From DATHTS01 sp965219305 (GTDB lineage: Bacteria; Acidobacteriota; Blastocatellia; Pyrinomonadales; Pyrinomonadaceae), in NCBI GenBank assembly GCA_965219305.1, contig OZ244725.1, positions 1,054,001-1,118,000 of the forward strand: a stretch of 64,000 nt of DNA. The letters are read 5' to 3'. This document shows positions 9,040 through 16,864 of this stretch, one piece after another. A program made the translations under genes and the position numbers. The first letter of the stretch is position 1; every line of letters starts with the position of its first letter. The notes below the pieces were generated by a model. That model had not been told where the DNA came from. It was given only the letters and a program-made list of their open reading frames with translations, and searched no databases.

Positions 9040-9645
9040 ATGCGTAACGAGTTTATAGATTCTATTGTAAAATTTCAGCCGAAATTTGATCTGGAAATAA
9101 GCAGCGAAAAAATTTCGCTTTTAGCCGATTACTACGAATTTGTGATGGAAAATAACGAATTTCTTCATCTGGTTGCGCCTTCAACGCCTGAAAATTTTGC
9201 GGTTCGCCATATTCTCGAATCACTTTATGCAGCAAAGTTTTTGAAACAAAATTCAAATTTTGCCGACATCGGAACGGGCGCGGGTTTGCCTTCCGTTCCG
9301 TGTCTCATTTTCCGTGATGATTTACGCGGAGTTTTGATCGAATCTAAGTTGAAAAAGGCGGATTTTTTAGATCAGGTTTTGTCCAAGTTTGATTTGGAAG
9401 ATCGAACGGAAATTTTTAACCGGCAATTTGAAGAACTTCAAACTCCTGAAGTTTCTTATATTTTATGTCGTGCGCTCGATAAATTTACCAAGAAACTCCC
9501 GAAAATTTTGAGTTGGATCGGCAAGTCGAATTTCGTGTTCTTCGGCGGGAATAATCTTTTTGAAATTTTGCAAAACTCCGCAATTTCATTTGAAAAAATT
9601 CTTCTTCCGATGTCCGAACAAAGATTCATTTTTGTTTCTAAATAA
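9040..9645 (+). CDS. rsmG: 16S rRNA (guanine527-N7)-methyltransferase RsmG
   Basis: The 201-residue protein has the normal RsmG length. Residues about 38-60 read LVAPSTPENFAVRHILESL, the family's N-terminal helix motif. The SAM-binding loop follows as ADIGTGAGLPSVPCLI, and the late motif YILCRALDKFTKKLP matches the usual vSRAva segment. RsmG methylates G527 of 16S rRNA, and loss of the enzyme is known to give low-level streptomycin resistance in other bacteria. It starts at ATG 9040. It is not next to parA/parB or gidA here, unlike in many genomes. Confidence 0.92.
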   Translation: MRNEFIDSIVKFQPKFDLEISSEKISLLADYYEFVMENNEFLHLVAPSTPENFAVRHILESLYAAKFLKQNSNFADIGTGAGLPSVPCLIFRDDLRGVLIESKLKKADFLDQVLSKFDLEDRTEIFNRQFEELQTPEVSYILCRALDKFTKKLPKILSWIGKSNFVFFGGNNLFEILQNSAISFEKILLPMSEQRFIFVSK

Positions 9646-9714
9646 ATCTTTGCTGCAATAATATTTTAGATTTTATTCTTGATTGAGCGTTTCACATATA
9701 ATACAATGTGTTAT

Positions 9715-10989
9715 ATGGCAGACGCAGTTACCGGAACAAGTAAATTAAAAGCAATTAAAACAACTCGACGAACTACAAATAAAACTGTAAAACAAAACGT
9801 CCAATCCAAAACGTCGTTAAAAAAATCAACAGTAAATAATAAAGTTTCTACTGCTCCGAAAAATGCTCGCAATTCTGAGACTAAAAGCACTTCTTCCGCA
9901 AAAAAAGCAGTAAGCGCAACAAAAAAAGCTGCTGCACCAAAAAAAGTCACCGAACGCATTGTAAAGCAAACGAAAACTGTTTCAAGTATTAAAACAAACG
10001 CGAAAAAAAGTGCTTTAAAGAAAACGCCTGCTAAAACAAAAACTCAAACCAAAGTAAAAACCGCCGCACCAATAGTTCCCGTAAAAAATAAAACTGCAGT
10101 TAAAAGTGAGAAGAAACCTGTAATTAAATCTAAAACTGTTTCCCGAAAAAATATAGAAATAAATCCCGTTCGGAAAAAAGTAATAAAGAAAAGTCGAAAA
10201 ATCGAATCCACAGACAGCAAAGTTTTAAAATCTCGCACAAAAACTGCGACAACAAAAAGAACCGTTAAACCGAAAGCATCTTCAAATACTTTAAAACCTA
10301 AAGTCACGAGATCAAAGATTGCGAAACCAAAAACGCCGGAAAAAGTAAAATCTCAATCCGCTGTAAAATTAACTGTAAAAAAACCTGTCTTAAAATCGTC
10401 AGATGTTACTAAAACTGTAAAAACCGTTTCAAAAACCGGAATTGTCAGAAAGCCTAAAACGACACGAAAGATTAAACAAAATGTTCTCGTAAAACCGTTG
10501 ACAACGAAGGAATCATTAAAAAAATCAATCAAAGAAGCCGCCGCAAAAAAAATTGCTTTGCAAAAACTATCGAGAGCTAAAACAAAAATAAAAAAAGCAA
10601 ATTCAAAACCAAAACCTTTGATTCAACAAGCCGCAGATAAAACAGGGAAAAAAGTTGTGCGCTCAATAAGTTCGGCGGTATTTCGCGGGAAAAGTTCCGC
10701 TTATGATTTTAAGGTTTATGAAATAAATCAGAATCCCGGAAAAATTCCTGCGGTTTTTGTAATCTCAAAACGAATCACCGACCGGCGCAAACGCGGACAT
10801 CATTCGCTTGTTTGTATCGGTCAAACTGAATCTGTCGCCGAAGCATTGAAAAATCATCGCAAAAGCAAATGTTTGCGGCAAAATCAGGCAAATGTTATCT
10901 GTGTTTTGCGCGAAGAAAACGAAAAAAAGCGGCTTCAAATAGCTGAAGATTTGAGAACCGCTCATTCGATTGCCTGTAATCAGGAATAA
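9715..10989 (+). CDS. Lysine-rich histone H1-like protein with a GIY-YIG-like C-terminal domain
   Basis: Residues about 1-325 are low-complexity Lys/Ala/Thr/Ser/Pro sequence, rich in KKA, KTA and VKT repeats, like bacterial histone H1-like or AlgP tails that bind DNA. The last 95 residues are a compact domain (AVFVISKRITDRRKRGHHS, LVCIGQTESVAEALKNHRKS, NVICVLREENEKKRLQIAED, ending ACNQE) with the layout of a divergent GIY-YIG fold. The catalytic Tyr pair is not clear. ATG 9715 is chosen, while ATG 9706 or TTG 9679 are possible. A TATAAT at 9697-9702 sits so close that the transcript could be nearly leaderless. A nucleoid role is inferred. Confidence 0.72.
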   Translation: MADAVTGTSKLKAIKTTRRTTNKTVKQNVQSKTSLKKSTVNNKVSTAPKNARNSETKSTSSAKKAVSATKKAAAPKKVTERIVKQTKTVSSIKTNAKKSALKKTPAKTKTQTKVKTAAPIVPVKNKTAVKSEKKPVIKSKTVSRKNIEINPVRKKVIKKSRKIESTDSKVLKSRTKTATTKRTVKPKASSNTLKPKVTRSKIAKPKTPEKVKSQSAVKLTVKKPVLKSSDVTKTVKTVSKTGIVRKPKTTRKIKQNVLVKPLTTKESLKKSIKEAAAKKIALQKLSRAKTKIKKANSKPKPLIQQAADKTGKKVVRSISSAVFRGKSSAYDFKVYEINQNPGKIPAVFVISKRITDRRKRGHHSLVCIGQTESVAEALKNHRKSKCLRQNQANVICVLREENEKKRLQIAEDLRTAHSIACNQE

Positions 10990-10992
10990 AAT

Positions 10993-11535
10993 TCAATACT
11001 GGATTTTTTCCTTTGCTTTTTTTACTAATTGGTCAAAATGATTTTCTAAATCATCATTCGCTCCGCGAAGTCCGGCGACTACTTTCTCGCCCCAATCAAC
11101 GTATTCCAAACGTCTCTCTTTTGACCAGCCATCAGGCGGATTTTCAATCACGTCGCGGATATTACTGATCTTATCGCAAAGTTTTATCTGTTTCGCGCCA
11201 ATAGAAATATGCGGTGCGTGTTCAACTTGTTTTTCCTTGCGTTCTTCTTTCGGAAGTGTTTTATCGTCGGTCAATTCGGAAACCATCAATGCGACGTTCG
11301 CGCCGTATTTTTCACTGATTTCTTCGATTTTTGTTTGTGTGTCCTCGACCGTATCGTGAAGAACGGCGGCGATTAAAATGTCGAAATCTTCAACTTTTCC
11401 GATGTTGGTCAACAGATTTACGACCTCGACCGGATGATTTATATAAGGTGCGGCATCGTTTCCTTTGCGCTTTTGTGAGATATGTTTACTTGCGGCGAAA
11501 TAATATGCCTCTGTTAAATTTGCCAAATTATTCAT
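10993..11535 (-). CDS. MESH1-like HD-domain (p)ppGpp hydrolase (small alarmone hydrolase)
   Basis: A single HD hydrolase domain of 180 residues. The metal-binding set is visible: His34 in YINHPVEV, His60-Asp61 in AAVLHDTVEDT, and Asp121 in LCDKISNIRD, at almost the same positions as in the metazoan MESH1 enzyme. The motifs ELTDDKTLPKEERK and GLRGANDDLENHF also fit MESH1. There is no synthetase, TGS or ACT domain, so it should hydrolyse (p)ppGpp (or, as MESH1 can, NADPH). Its ATG lies 3 bp after the stop codon of the S55 peptidase gene, so the two are very probably cotranscribed. It is convergent with the histone-like gene. Confidence 0.87.
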   Translation of the reverse strand: MNNLANLTEAYYFAASKHISQKRKGNDAAPYINHPVEVVNLLTNIGKVEDFDILIAAVLHDTVEDTQTKIEEISEKYGANVALMVSELTDDKTLPKEERKEKQVEHAPHISIGAKQIKLCDKISNIRDVIENPPDGWSKERRLEYVDWGEKVVAGLRGANDDLENHFDQLVKKAKEKIQY

Positions 11536-11538
11536 ATT

Positions 11539-13392
11539 TTATTTGATAATTTCAATGGCTAAAACTTGCTTTCCTGAAATGAGAAAGTCAGCAGGCGCAA
11601 TTTCTTTTTCGGAAATAACAGTTTCAACCGTCGGTTTTACGCCGCCGATGTTTCTATTATTATTCAAAGTCGCCAAAACGGACGGCGGCAAATTCGGTAA
11701 CTCGTTCGAGCCGATTATTGCGCCTTGACTGACTTTATACGTCTGAACATAAAGACGATCATTTTTCTTAACCTCATTTATTTTTGAGATTAATTCCGAC
11801 AAATCCTTCGGAACAAATTGTTGAACGACGGAATTTTGCATAATTTGTCCGCCGTCGCCGACCGCAATCATCAAATTCCCCGTCGGCGTTCCCGCAGGAA
11901 TCGTAACCGGAATATTTTGGACGAAAATTTGTCCTGCATCATTTCTGACAAACGCTTGAACTTGAACGGTTTCACCTGCTCTGACTTGTGTTTTATCTAG
12001 CGCAAGTCGTTCCAAAACCGCCGTTCTGCTTCCATCAGTAGTTGTTAAATTTAATTCGATGCCGCTGATTTCAAGATCACCGAGATGACTTTGAATCAAA
12101 AGACTGACCGGCGCGGCGACTGAACCGGCTGCCATATTCATTGCCAGCATACCGCCGAAACGACGTTCGACTTTTATCGAATCGTGATTTTTTATTTTTA
12201 TCTCTCCGCCGATTTCAACCGTTCCCGCACCAAGTCCGCGTTCATTGGCGGACATCGCGTTATAAATCGTCATATTCAACAAAAGCGGCGTTAAAAATTC
12301 ATCTTTGGCGATTTCATAAACCAGCGTTTCCTTTTGGTTTCTCGTGTTTGTCGTCGTCAATTTAACAGGAATCATTTTTGGCGTTTGTCCTAATTTACCA
12401 AAAACTCCCGTGTTTCTGTCCTGTGTCATACTTCCGACGAGCGATTGAGGAACGGCAAGTTTGAAAGAATTGCTCAAATTCGGGATAACCGTAACGACGC
12501 TCGATTCCGACATCGGCAGGTCCGCCGCACCGAGATTTAAGAACGGATGACCGAAAGCGTAAATTTTATCTCCGTCGCGCCAGGTTACAGTTCCGCTTGC
12601 AGCCATCGAAAAATCGCCGCGAGTCAGGTGCATTGTAACCGAATCGCCGCCGACTAATGTATTTGAATCGGCTTCTTTGAGCGGTGAAATTGCCGCTGTT
12701 CCGCCCGCCGCCGCCACGGGCATCAAACCGGCTTTTAACAGATCGTTCTGAAAATGATCGAGTGTATCTTGCGAAAAACCGTTAAAAGTAATCGGCGTAG
12801 CGATCGGCTGAAAAGTCTGTCCGGCGATTGACGACATTTGAGAACTTCCTGCGTTGTTCATAAGAACGGAACTCGAAACAGGCGAATTGACGGGGAAAGT
12901 TTGTGACCAATCCGTCGAAGCGAGTTCCGTAAACGAAACGGCGCGGGGGGACTTAGCTTGTGATTTTGTTTCTGTTTTATGCTCGAAAATATTTATCATC
13001 TGCTCGATCGGCGTAATTCCGCAAATCGGTTCTTTGGAAAATGGAAAACTATAAGAAATTGCTCCGACGAGTTTACCGTCAATATAAACGGGTGAACCGC
13101 TCATTCCTGCAAAAACGCTTGTTCTGTCAGAACTTCCACCGGAAATTCGCCCAATAACCAAATCCTGATGCGGACCTATTCCGCCCGGCACAACGCCGAT
13201 TATTTCGACATTAAATTCTTCGGATTCGCTTCCTTTAAAAACGGTGCGCGCCGTTCCCTTCATTCCTTCTTTGAGTTCGGAAACCGGAAAAAATGCGGTC
13301 GTTTTTTTGTTGACATCTTTATTTTGAGAGAAACCGTTAAAGGTAAAAGTAAGGACTATAAGTAAAAAAGCGAAAATATTTTTGTTAATCAT
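11539..13392 (-). CDS. Secreted SpoIVB-type (S55) serine peptidase
   Basis: A signal peptide (residues 1-22) precedes an S55 domain. Residues about 33-125 contain FFPVSELKEGMKGTARTVF, the VVPGGIGPHQDLVIG segment and the nucleophile motif AGMSGSPVYIDGKLVGAI, where Ser98 or Ser100 would be catalytic. Later beta-rich parts include a YAFGHPFLNLG motif typical of these non-sporulation SpoIVB-like proteins. The 617-residue size is larger than the Bacillus sporulation protease (about 425), as in Acidobacteria and Planctomycetes homologues. The substrate is unknown. It is the first gene of a two-gene operon with the alarmone hydrolase and is preceded by a 140-bp divergent promoter region. Confidence 0.87.
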   Translation of the reverse strand: MINKNIFAFLLIVLTFTFNGFSQNKDVNKKTTAFFPVSELKEGMKGTARTVFKGSESEEFNVEIIGVVPGGIGPHQDLVIGRISGGSSDRTSVFAGMSGSPVYIDGKLVGAISYSFPFSKEPICGITPIEQMINIFEHKTETKSQAKSPRAVSFTELASTDWSQTFPVNSPVSSSVLMNNAGSSQMSSIAGQTFQPIATPITFNGFSQDTLDHFQNDLLKAGLMPVAAAGGTAAISPLKEADSNTLVGGDSVTMHLTRGDFSMAASGTVTWRDGDKIYAFGHPFLNLGAADLPMSESSVVTVIPNLSNSFKLAVPQSLVGSMTQDRNTGVFGKLGQTPKMIPVKLTTTNTRNQKETLVYEIAKDEFLTPLLLNMTIYNAMSANERGLGAGTVEIGGEIKIKNHDSIKVERRFGGMLAMNMAAGSVAAPVSLLIQSHLGDLEISGIELNLTTTDGSRTAVLERLALDKTQVRAGETVQVQAFVRNDAGQIFVQNIPVTIPAGTPTGNLMIAVGDGGQIMQNSVVQQFVPKDLSELISKINEVKKNDRLYVQTYKVSQGAIIGSNELPNLPPSVLATLNNNRNIGGVKPTVETVISEKEIAPADFLISGKQVLAIEIIK

Positions 13393-13534
13393 TGTTTAAT
13401 TCTCTTTCCAAACTGACAATTGTATGGTAACATTTTAGACAGCTTACCGAAAGTTTTTTCAGAAGACTTTCAAGATAAGACACTCAGATACAAATTCAAG
13501 TTGTAATTTATATTTACATTTTTTATAAAAAGTT

Positions 13535-14500
13535 ATGGCAAAAACCAAACGCTTAGTCAGAAGTTTTTATCGTATGTTTTTTCCCGCCGTCCTGCTGATT
13601 TTAATCGGTCTGATCACGGCATCAATTTTTCTAACGCGCGATATTTCAAATCCGCCGCGCAACTCTTATTTATTAACACCCGAAACATACGGACGTTTGA
13701 GCGCGCGTGGGGCGCAAGTTACCGACGAAAAGTGGACAAATTCCGACGGAACAACGGCGCGCGGATGGCTTTTACGCGGCTCTCAGAATGCACCTGCCGT
13801 AATTTTACTGCATAATTATGGAGCCGACCGTTCGCACGTTTTAAATCTGGGCGTTAAAATCTCGGAGGCGACGAATTTCACTGTTTTGATGCCCGACTTG
13901 CGCGGTCACGGAGTTAGCCCGAATGTAAAAAGTTCGACCTTCGGCGGAAGCGAAGCAACTGATACAATTTCTGCTGTCGAATATTTAAAGAGCCTGAAAT
14001 CGGAGAACGGTGAAGATTTTGTCGGCAAAAATGTCGGAATTTACGGCGTGGAACTCGGTGCATTGGCAGCAATAAATGCCGCTGCAAAAGATGAGAATAT
14101 TAAAGCGTTGGCGATTGATTCCGTACCAAAATCATCGGATGAAATTATTACAAACGCTATCAATAAAAAATATCCGTTTGTGAGTTTTCTAACATCTAAA
14201 ATTGCCGAACAAGGAACTTATTTATATTTTTGGGACGGAAGCTACGAACATAAACCGGCTTGCGATTCAGCAAAAAATATATCCGACAAGCAAATTTATC
14301 TGCTCGGTGGCGCAGACAATGAAGTTTTGCGGGATTCGACAGCTTATTTGGAAAAATGTTTTCCGAACAATAATAAAGTCGAAGAAAAATTAGATTTAAA
14401 TCCGTCCGGTTTTAACATTAGCAACGCTTCAAACGAGCAATCTAATTCTTACGATCAGCGAATTATCGAATTTTTCCAAAATTCATTAAACAATATCTAA
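13535..14500 (+). CDS. Membrane-anchored alpha/beta-hydrolase-like protein lacking the nucleophile
   Basis: One N-terminal membrane helix (about 14-36) is followed by an alpha/beta hydrolase fold: GWLLRGSQNAPAVILLHNYG, MPDLRGHGVS and a helix AATDTISAVEYL-like segment. The nucleophile elbow, normally GxSxG, reads GVELGA, so glutamate (residue 173) replaces the catalytic serine. No histidine appears in the C-terminal region where the third catalytic residue is expected (LDLNPSGFNISNASNEQ...). The strand and loop pattern is otherwise well kept. The product is therefore likely a non-catalytic member, perhaps a binding or scaffolding protein facing the periplasm. It is convergent with the Lon-N gene. 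Confidence 0.8.
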   Translation: MAKTKRLVRSFYRMFFPAVLLILIGLITASIFLTRDISNPPRNSYLLTPETYGRLSARGAQVTDEKWTNSDGTTARGWLLRGSQNAPAVILLHNYGADRSHVLNLGVKISEATNFTVLMPDLRGHGVSPNVKSSTFGGSEATDTISAVEYLKSLKSENGEDFVGKNVGIYGVELGALAAINAAAKDENIKALAIDSVPKSSDEIITNAINKKYPFVSFLTSKIAEQGTYLYFWDGSYEHKPACDSAKNISDKQIYLLGGADNEVLRDSTAYLEKCFPNNNKVEEKLDLNPSGFNISNASNEQSNSYDQRIIEFFQNSLNNI

Positions 14501-14502
14501 AA

Positions 14503-14532
14503 ATCTCAAAATAAAATACTTGTTTTTGAGAT
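14503..14532. terminator. Hairpin between convergent genes
   Basis: ATCTCAAAA and TTTTGAGAT form a 9-bp stem, with flanking A and T bases that extend it. It follows the hydrolase stop codon by a few bases. The T tract is weak on both strands, so termination is only moderately supported. Confidence 0.45.
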
Positions 14533-14602
14533 ATTTAATCAAATAGATTTCCGATAACTCTACATTTCGCTAAATTGTAAATTTATTTACGCTGATCTGC
14601 GA

Positions 14603-15301
14603 CTAAAAATCAATTTTCTTTTTCGCGTGTCCGTTAGTTTGCGAAACTTTGATAATGTTCGCCGTATCTTCAATTTTTTCAACCGCTTGAATAAGAATTT
14701 TTCTGACATTTTCAAGTCTTTCCAGCGTCGAACGAGTTTCAATCATCGGAACTTTAACTTCTGACGATAAACTAAACGCCGCACTCACAAGAAAAGACAA
14801 TTGTTCAGGTTCGGCTTTCGGAATATCGGGAAAACTCGTCCGGTTTCCGCTTAATTTGTGTGCGGCGGCGGCAACTCTTTTAAAAAGTTCAAAAACATCT
14901 TCCGCCACAGGATCGAGAAGTTCCGGCGATTCCGGTTCGTCCTCAAAAAATTCGACATCCGCAACTAAATATTCATCGCCCGTTTCTACATAATCGAGCA
15001 GACGATACCGAATTACGCCGAACGAAATAATATTCGAACGTCCGTCATCAAGCGTTTGAACTTCCCTAATTTCCGCCGCACAGCCGATTGAACCAATCAA
15101 CGGTTTGTTATCAATCAAACTTTCCGCGTCAAAAAGCGAAACGCCGAACATATTTTTCGACAGTTCGATGTCCCTGAGCATTTGACGATATTTTTCCTCA
15201 AAAATATGCAGCGGCAAAATCTCCCACGGCATTAAAACCAACGGGAGCGGAAAGATCGGCAAATGTTTAATTCCTAAAACTTTTTCTGATTGTTCGGACA
15301 T
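14603..15301 (-). CDS. Lon N-terminal (LAN) domain protein, no protease domain
   Basis: The 232-residue protein is a stand-alone substrate-binding domain of Lon protease: residues 11-40 read LPIFPLPLVLMPWEILPLHI followed by FEEKYRQML, the family hallmark. GVSLFDAE, IGCAAEIREV and VIRYRLLDY are the following strands. The C-terminal 90 residues form a helical bundle as in Lon-N. There is no AAA+ or peptidase module, so it is not a protease itself. Stand-alone proteins of this kind are widespread, with unclear roles. It is followed downstream by intergenic DNA and faces the hydrolase gene. Confidence 0.85.
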   Translation of the reverse strand: MSEQSEKVLGIKHLPIFPLPLVLMPWEILPLHIFEEKYRQMLRDIELSKNMFGVSLFDAESLIDNKPLIGSIGCAAEIREVQTLDDGRSNIISFGVIRYRLLDYVETGDEYLVADVEFFEDEPESPELLDPVAEDVFELFKRVAAAAHKLSGNRTSFPDIPKAEPEQLSFLVSAAFSLSSEVKVPMIETRSTLERLENVRKILIQAVEKIEDTANIIKVSQTNGHAKKKIDF

Positions 15302-15333
15302 AGATTTTTTGAGTGGAGTGCTTAGAAAAAAAA

Positions 15334-15356
15334 CTCAGCACTCAGCACTTAGCACT
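15334..15356. repeat. Three 7-bp tandem repeats overlapping the end of the nuclease gene
   Basis: CTCAGCA, CTCAGCA and CTTAGCA follow each other directly, and the upstream AGTGCTTAG partly mirrors them, making an imperfect palindrome between the Lon-N gene start and the nuclease gene stop. Such degenerate words recur as dispersed intergenic repeats in many bacterial genomes. Confidence 0.5.
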
Positions 15357-16602
15357 AAATTGTTTTGGCGGCGATGAATTCCATTATTTTCTCCGGCGCA
15401 TCATCATTCATCACCATTTTTTTCGCACCGATGACGGCATCGCTGATTTCGTCAATTCTGGTTTTATAACGATTGTCGCGGAAAATCAAATCTTCGACGA
15501 CTTGGCGTTCCAACTTTTCGCGGCTGACATCTTCGCCCATTTCCGCAGCGACCGCGTATTCGATCGGGACGGTGAAATTTTTCACGCGAACGTGCAAAGC
15601 GTTCGTCATTTTTTGCGCTTCTTCGCGTATCTTCTGCAATTCGAGCGTCGAATTCGGCATTCCTAGATGTCCGCGCAAAGTTATCTCGATGATCGGCGCG
15701 GGCGAATCTTCATCATAAGTTTTCGCTTCGAGATTTACGCGGTCGAGAACAGTTTCTGTAATAAATTTCGCATCATCAAAACCGGAAACGTCGAACAAAA
15801 TTCTTTGAAAAGGTCTTTGCGTATAATCCTGAATATGTTTCGCATTTACTTCCAGATTTTCGCCGACTTCGACGAGCCACGCGCCGCGTGTTTCGCGGAA
15901 TTCGTCAATCTTTGTAATTTCCAATGAACCGGGATTAAACGCCCAGTTGTCAATTTCATACATTTTGTGCGTGTGTCCCAAACCGACATAATTTGTAACA
16001 GATTTCAGTTCCGTCAAATTCGCGATCGTCAACGCCGGAATCGGATGCGTCTGATGACCTTCGACATCGGTGTGAAGCAGTAAAATATGAAACGCGCCGT
16101 CGCGCTGATTTTGTTTAATTGATTCAGTCAGCATCGGAATCGCCCAATTTGCCGACGCTCCAAACCAATCCGAGCCGAAAATCCGCGCGTTTCCGACATC
16201 AATAAAACCGCCGCGTTTCGCGTCGTCGTCCCACGGCTGATAAGTCATTTTCCCTTCAATATTCGTCGGCTCGAGCAGATAGATCAGATTCCAGTTCGCC
16301 AACGAGCGAAGCCACGAATAATCGTTATCATTATGTTTCTGATCGTGATTGCCTTCGATGGAAATCACCGGAATTCCGGCATCTTTGAGCATCGAAAGTC
16401 CCGCAAAAGCGTAATTCATCGTTTCCGGTTCGACGTGCTTTTTGTGAAAAAAATCGCCGCCCATCACAACAAAATCAACCTTTTCGCCGACGGCGTATTT
16501 TTGCAGAACATCAAACCACGCATCAAAAAAATCACGCGGCGACTCCGGCAATTGATAGCGCGTGCAGCCGAGATGTATATCGGAAATGTGTAAGAATTTC
16601 AT
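15355..16602 (-). CDS. SbcD/Mre11-type DNA repair exonuclease (metallophosphoesterase)
   Basis: The N-terminal calcineurin-like domain holds the full metal set: FLHISDIHLG (motif I), FVVMGGDFFHKK (motif II), SIEGNHDQ (motif III), LLHTDVEGH and VGLGHTHK (motifs IV and V). Residues about 110-130 contain YSWLRSLANW typical of SbcD-like nucleases. The C-terminal 130 residues form the capping domain. Mre11/SbcD enzymes process DNA ends together with the ATPase SbcC/Rad50. No sbcC-like gene is present within the window, so this may be a solitary paralogue or the partner may lie elsewhere. The ATG at 16600-16602 opens directly with the catalytic domain. Confidence 0.85.
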   Translation of the reverse strand: MKFLHISDIHLGCTRYQLPESPRDFFDAWFDVLQKYAVGEKVDFVVMGGDFFHKKHVEPETMNYAFAGLSMLKDAGIPVISIEGNHDQKHNDNDYSWLRSLANWNLIYLLEPTNIEGKMTYQPWDDDAKRGGFIDVGNARIFGSDWFGASANWAIPMLTESIKQNQRDGAFHILLLHTDVEGHQTHPIPALTIANLTELKSVTNYVGLGHTHKMYEIDNWAFNPGSLEITKIDEFRETRGAWLVEVGENLEVNAKHIQDYTQRPFQRILFDVSGFDDAKFITETVLDRVNLEAKTYDEDSPAPIIEITLRGHLGMPNSTLELQKIREEAQKMTNALHVRVKNFTVPIEYAVAAEMGEDVSREKLERQVVEDLIFRDNRYKTRIDEISDAVIGAKKMVMNDDAPEKIMEFIAAKTI

Positions 16603-16719
16603 TAAATAAATTATAACAAATTGAAATTTTATAGTCTTTTCGTGTGAAAAAATTTGAGGAGTTTGTTAATCTTGATTTTCGTTTTTGTCATTAGTTGACG
16701 GGAAATTGAAATAAGAATA

Positions 16720-16856
16720 TTTGCCCGCGAACTACGCGAAAAGGCGCGAAAAAAACGGAAGAAAATTACCAAAGCCGAACAGAATTGATGATTTTTAAGT
16801 TTTTGTTTTAAATCTTTTCTTTTTTTTCGCGTCCTTTCGCGTAGTTCGCGGGCAAA
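16720..16856. repeat. Long inverted repeat (two 36-bp arms, 65-bp spacer)
   Basis: The left arm (16720-16755) begins TTTGCCCGCGAACTACGCG, and the right arm (16821-16856) is its near-perfect reverse complement, with about two mismatches. The arms differ sharply in GC from the AT-rich spacer. The words CGCGAA...CGCGAAAA recur as dispersed elements in many bacterial genomes. It ends 8 bp before the oxidoreductase start codon and may fold into a large hairpin in its leader. Confidence 0.85.
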
Positions 16857-16864
16857 AAAAACAA

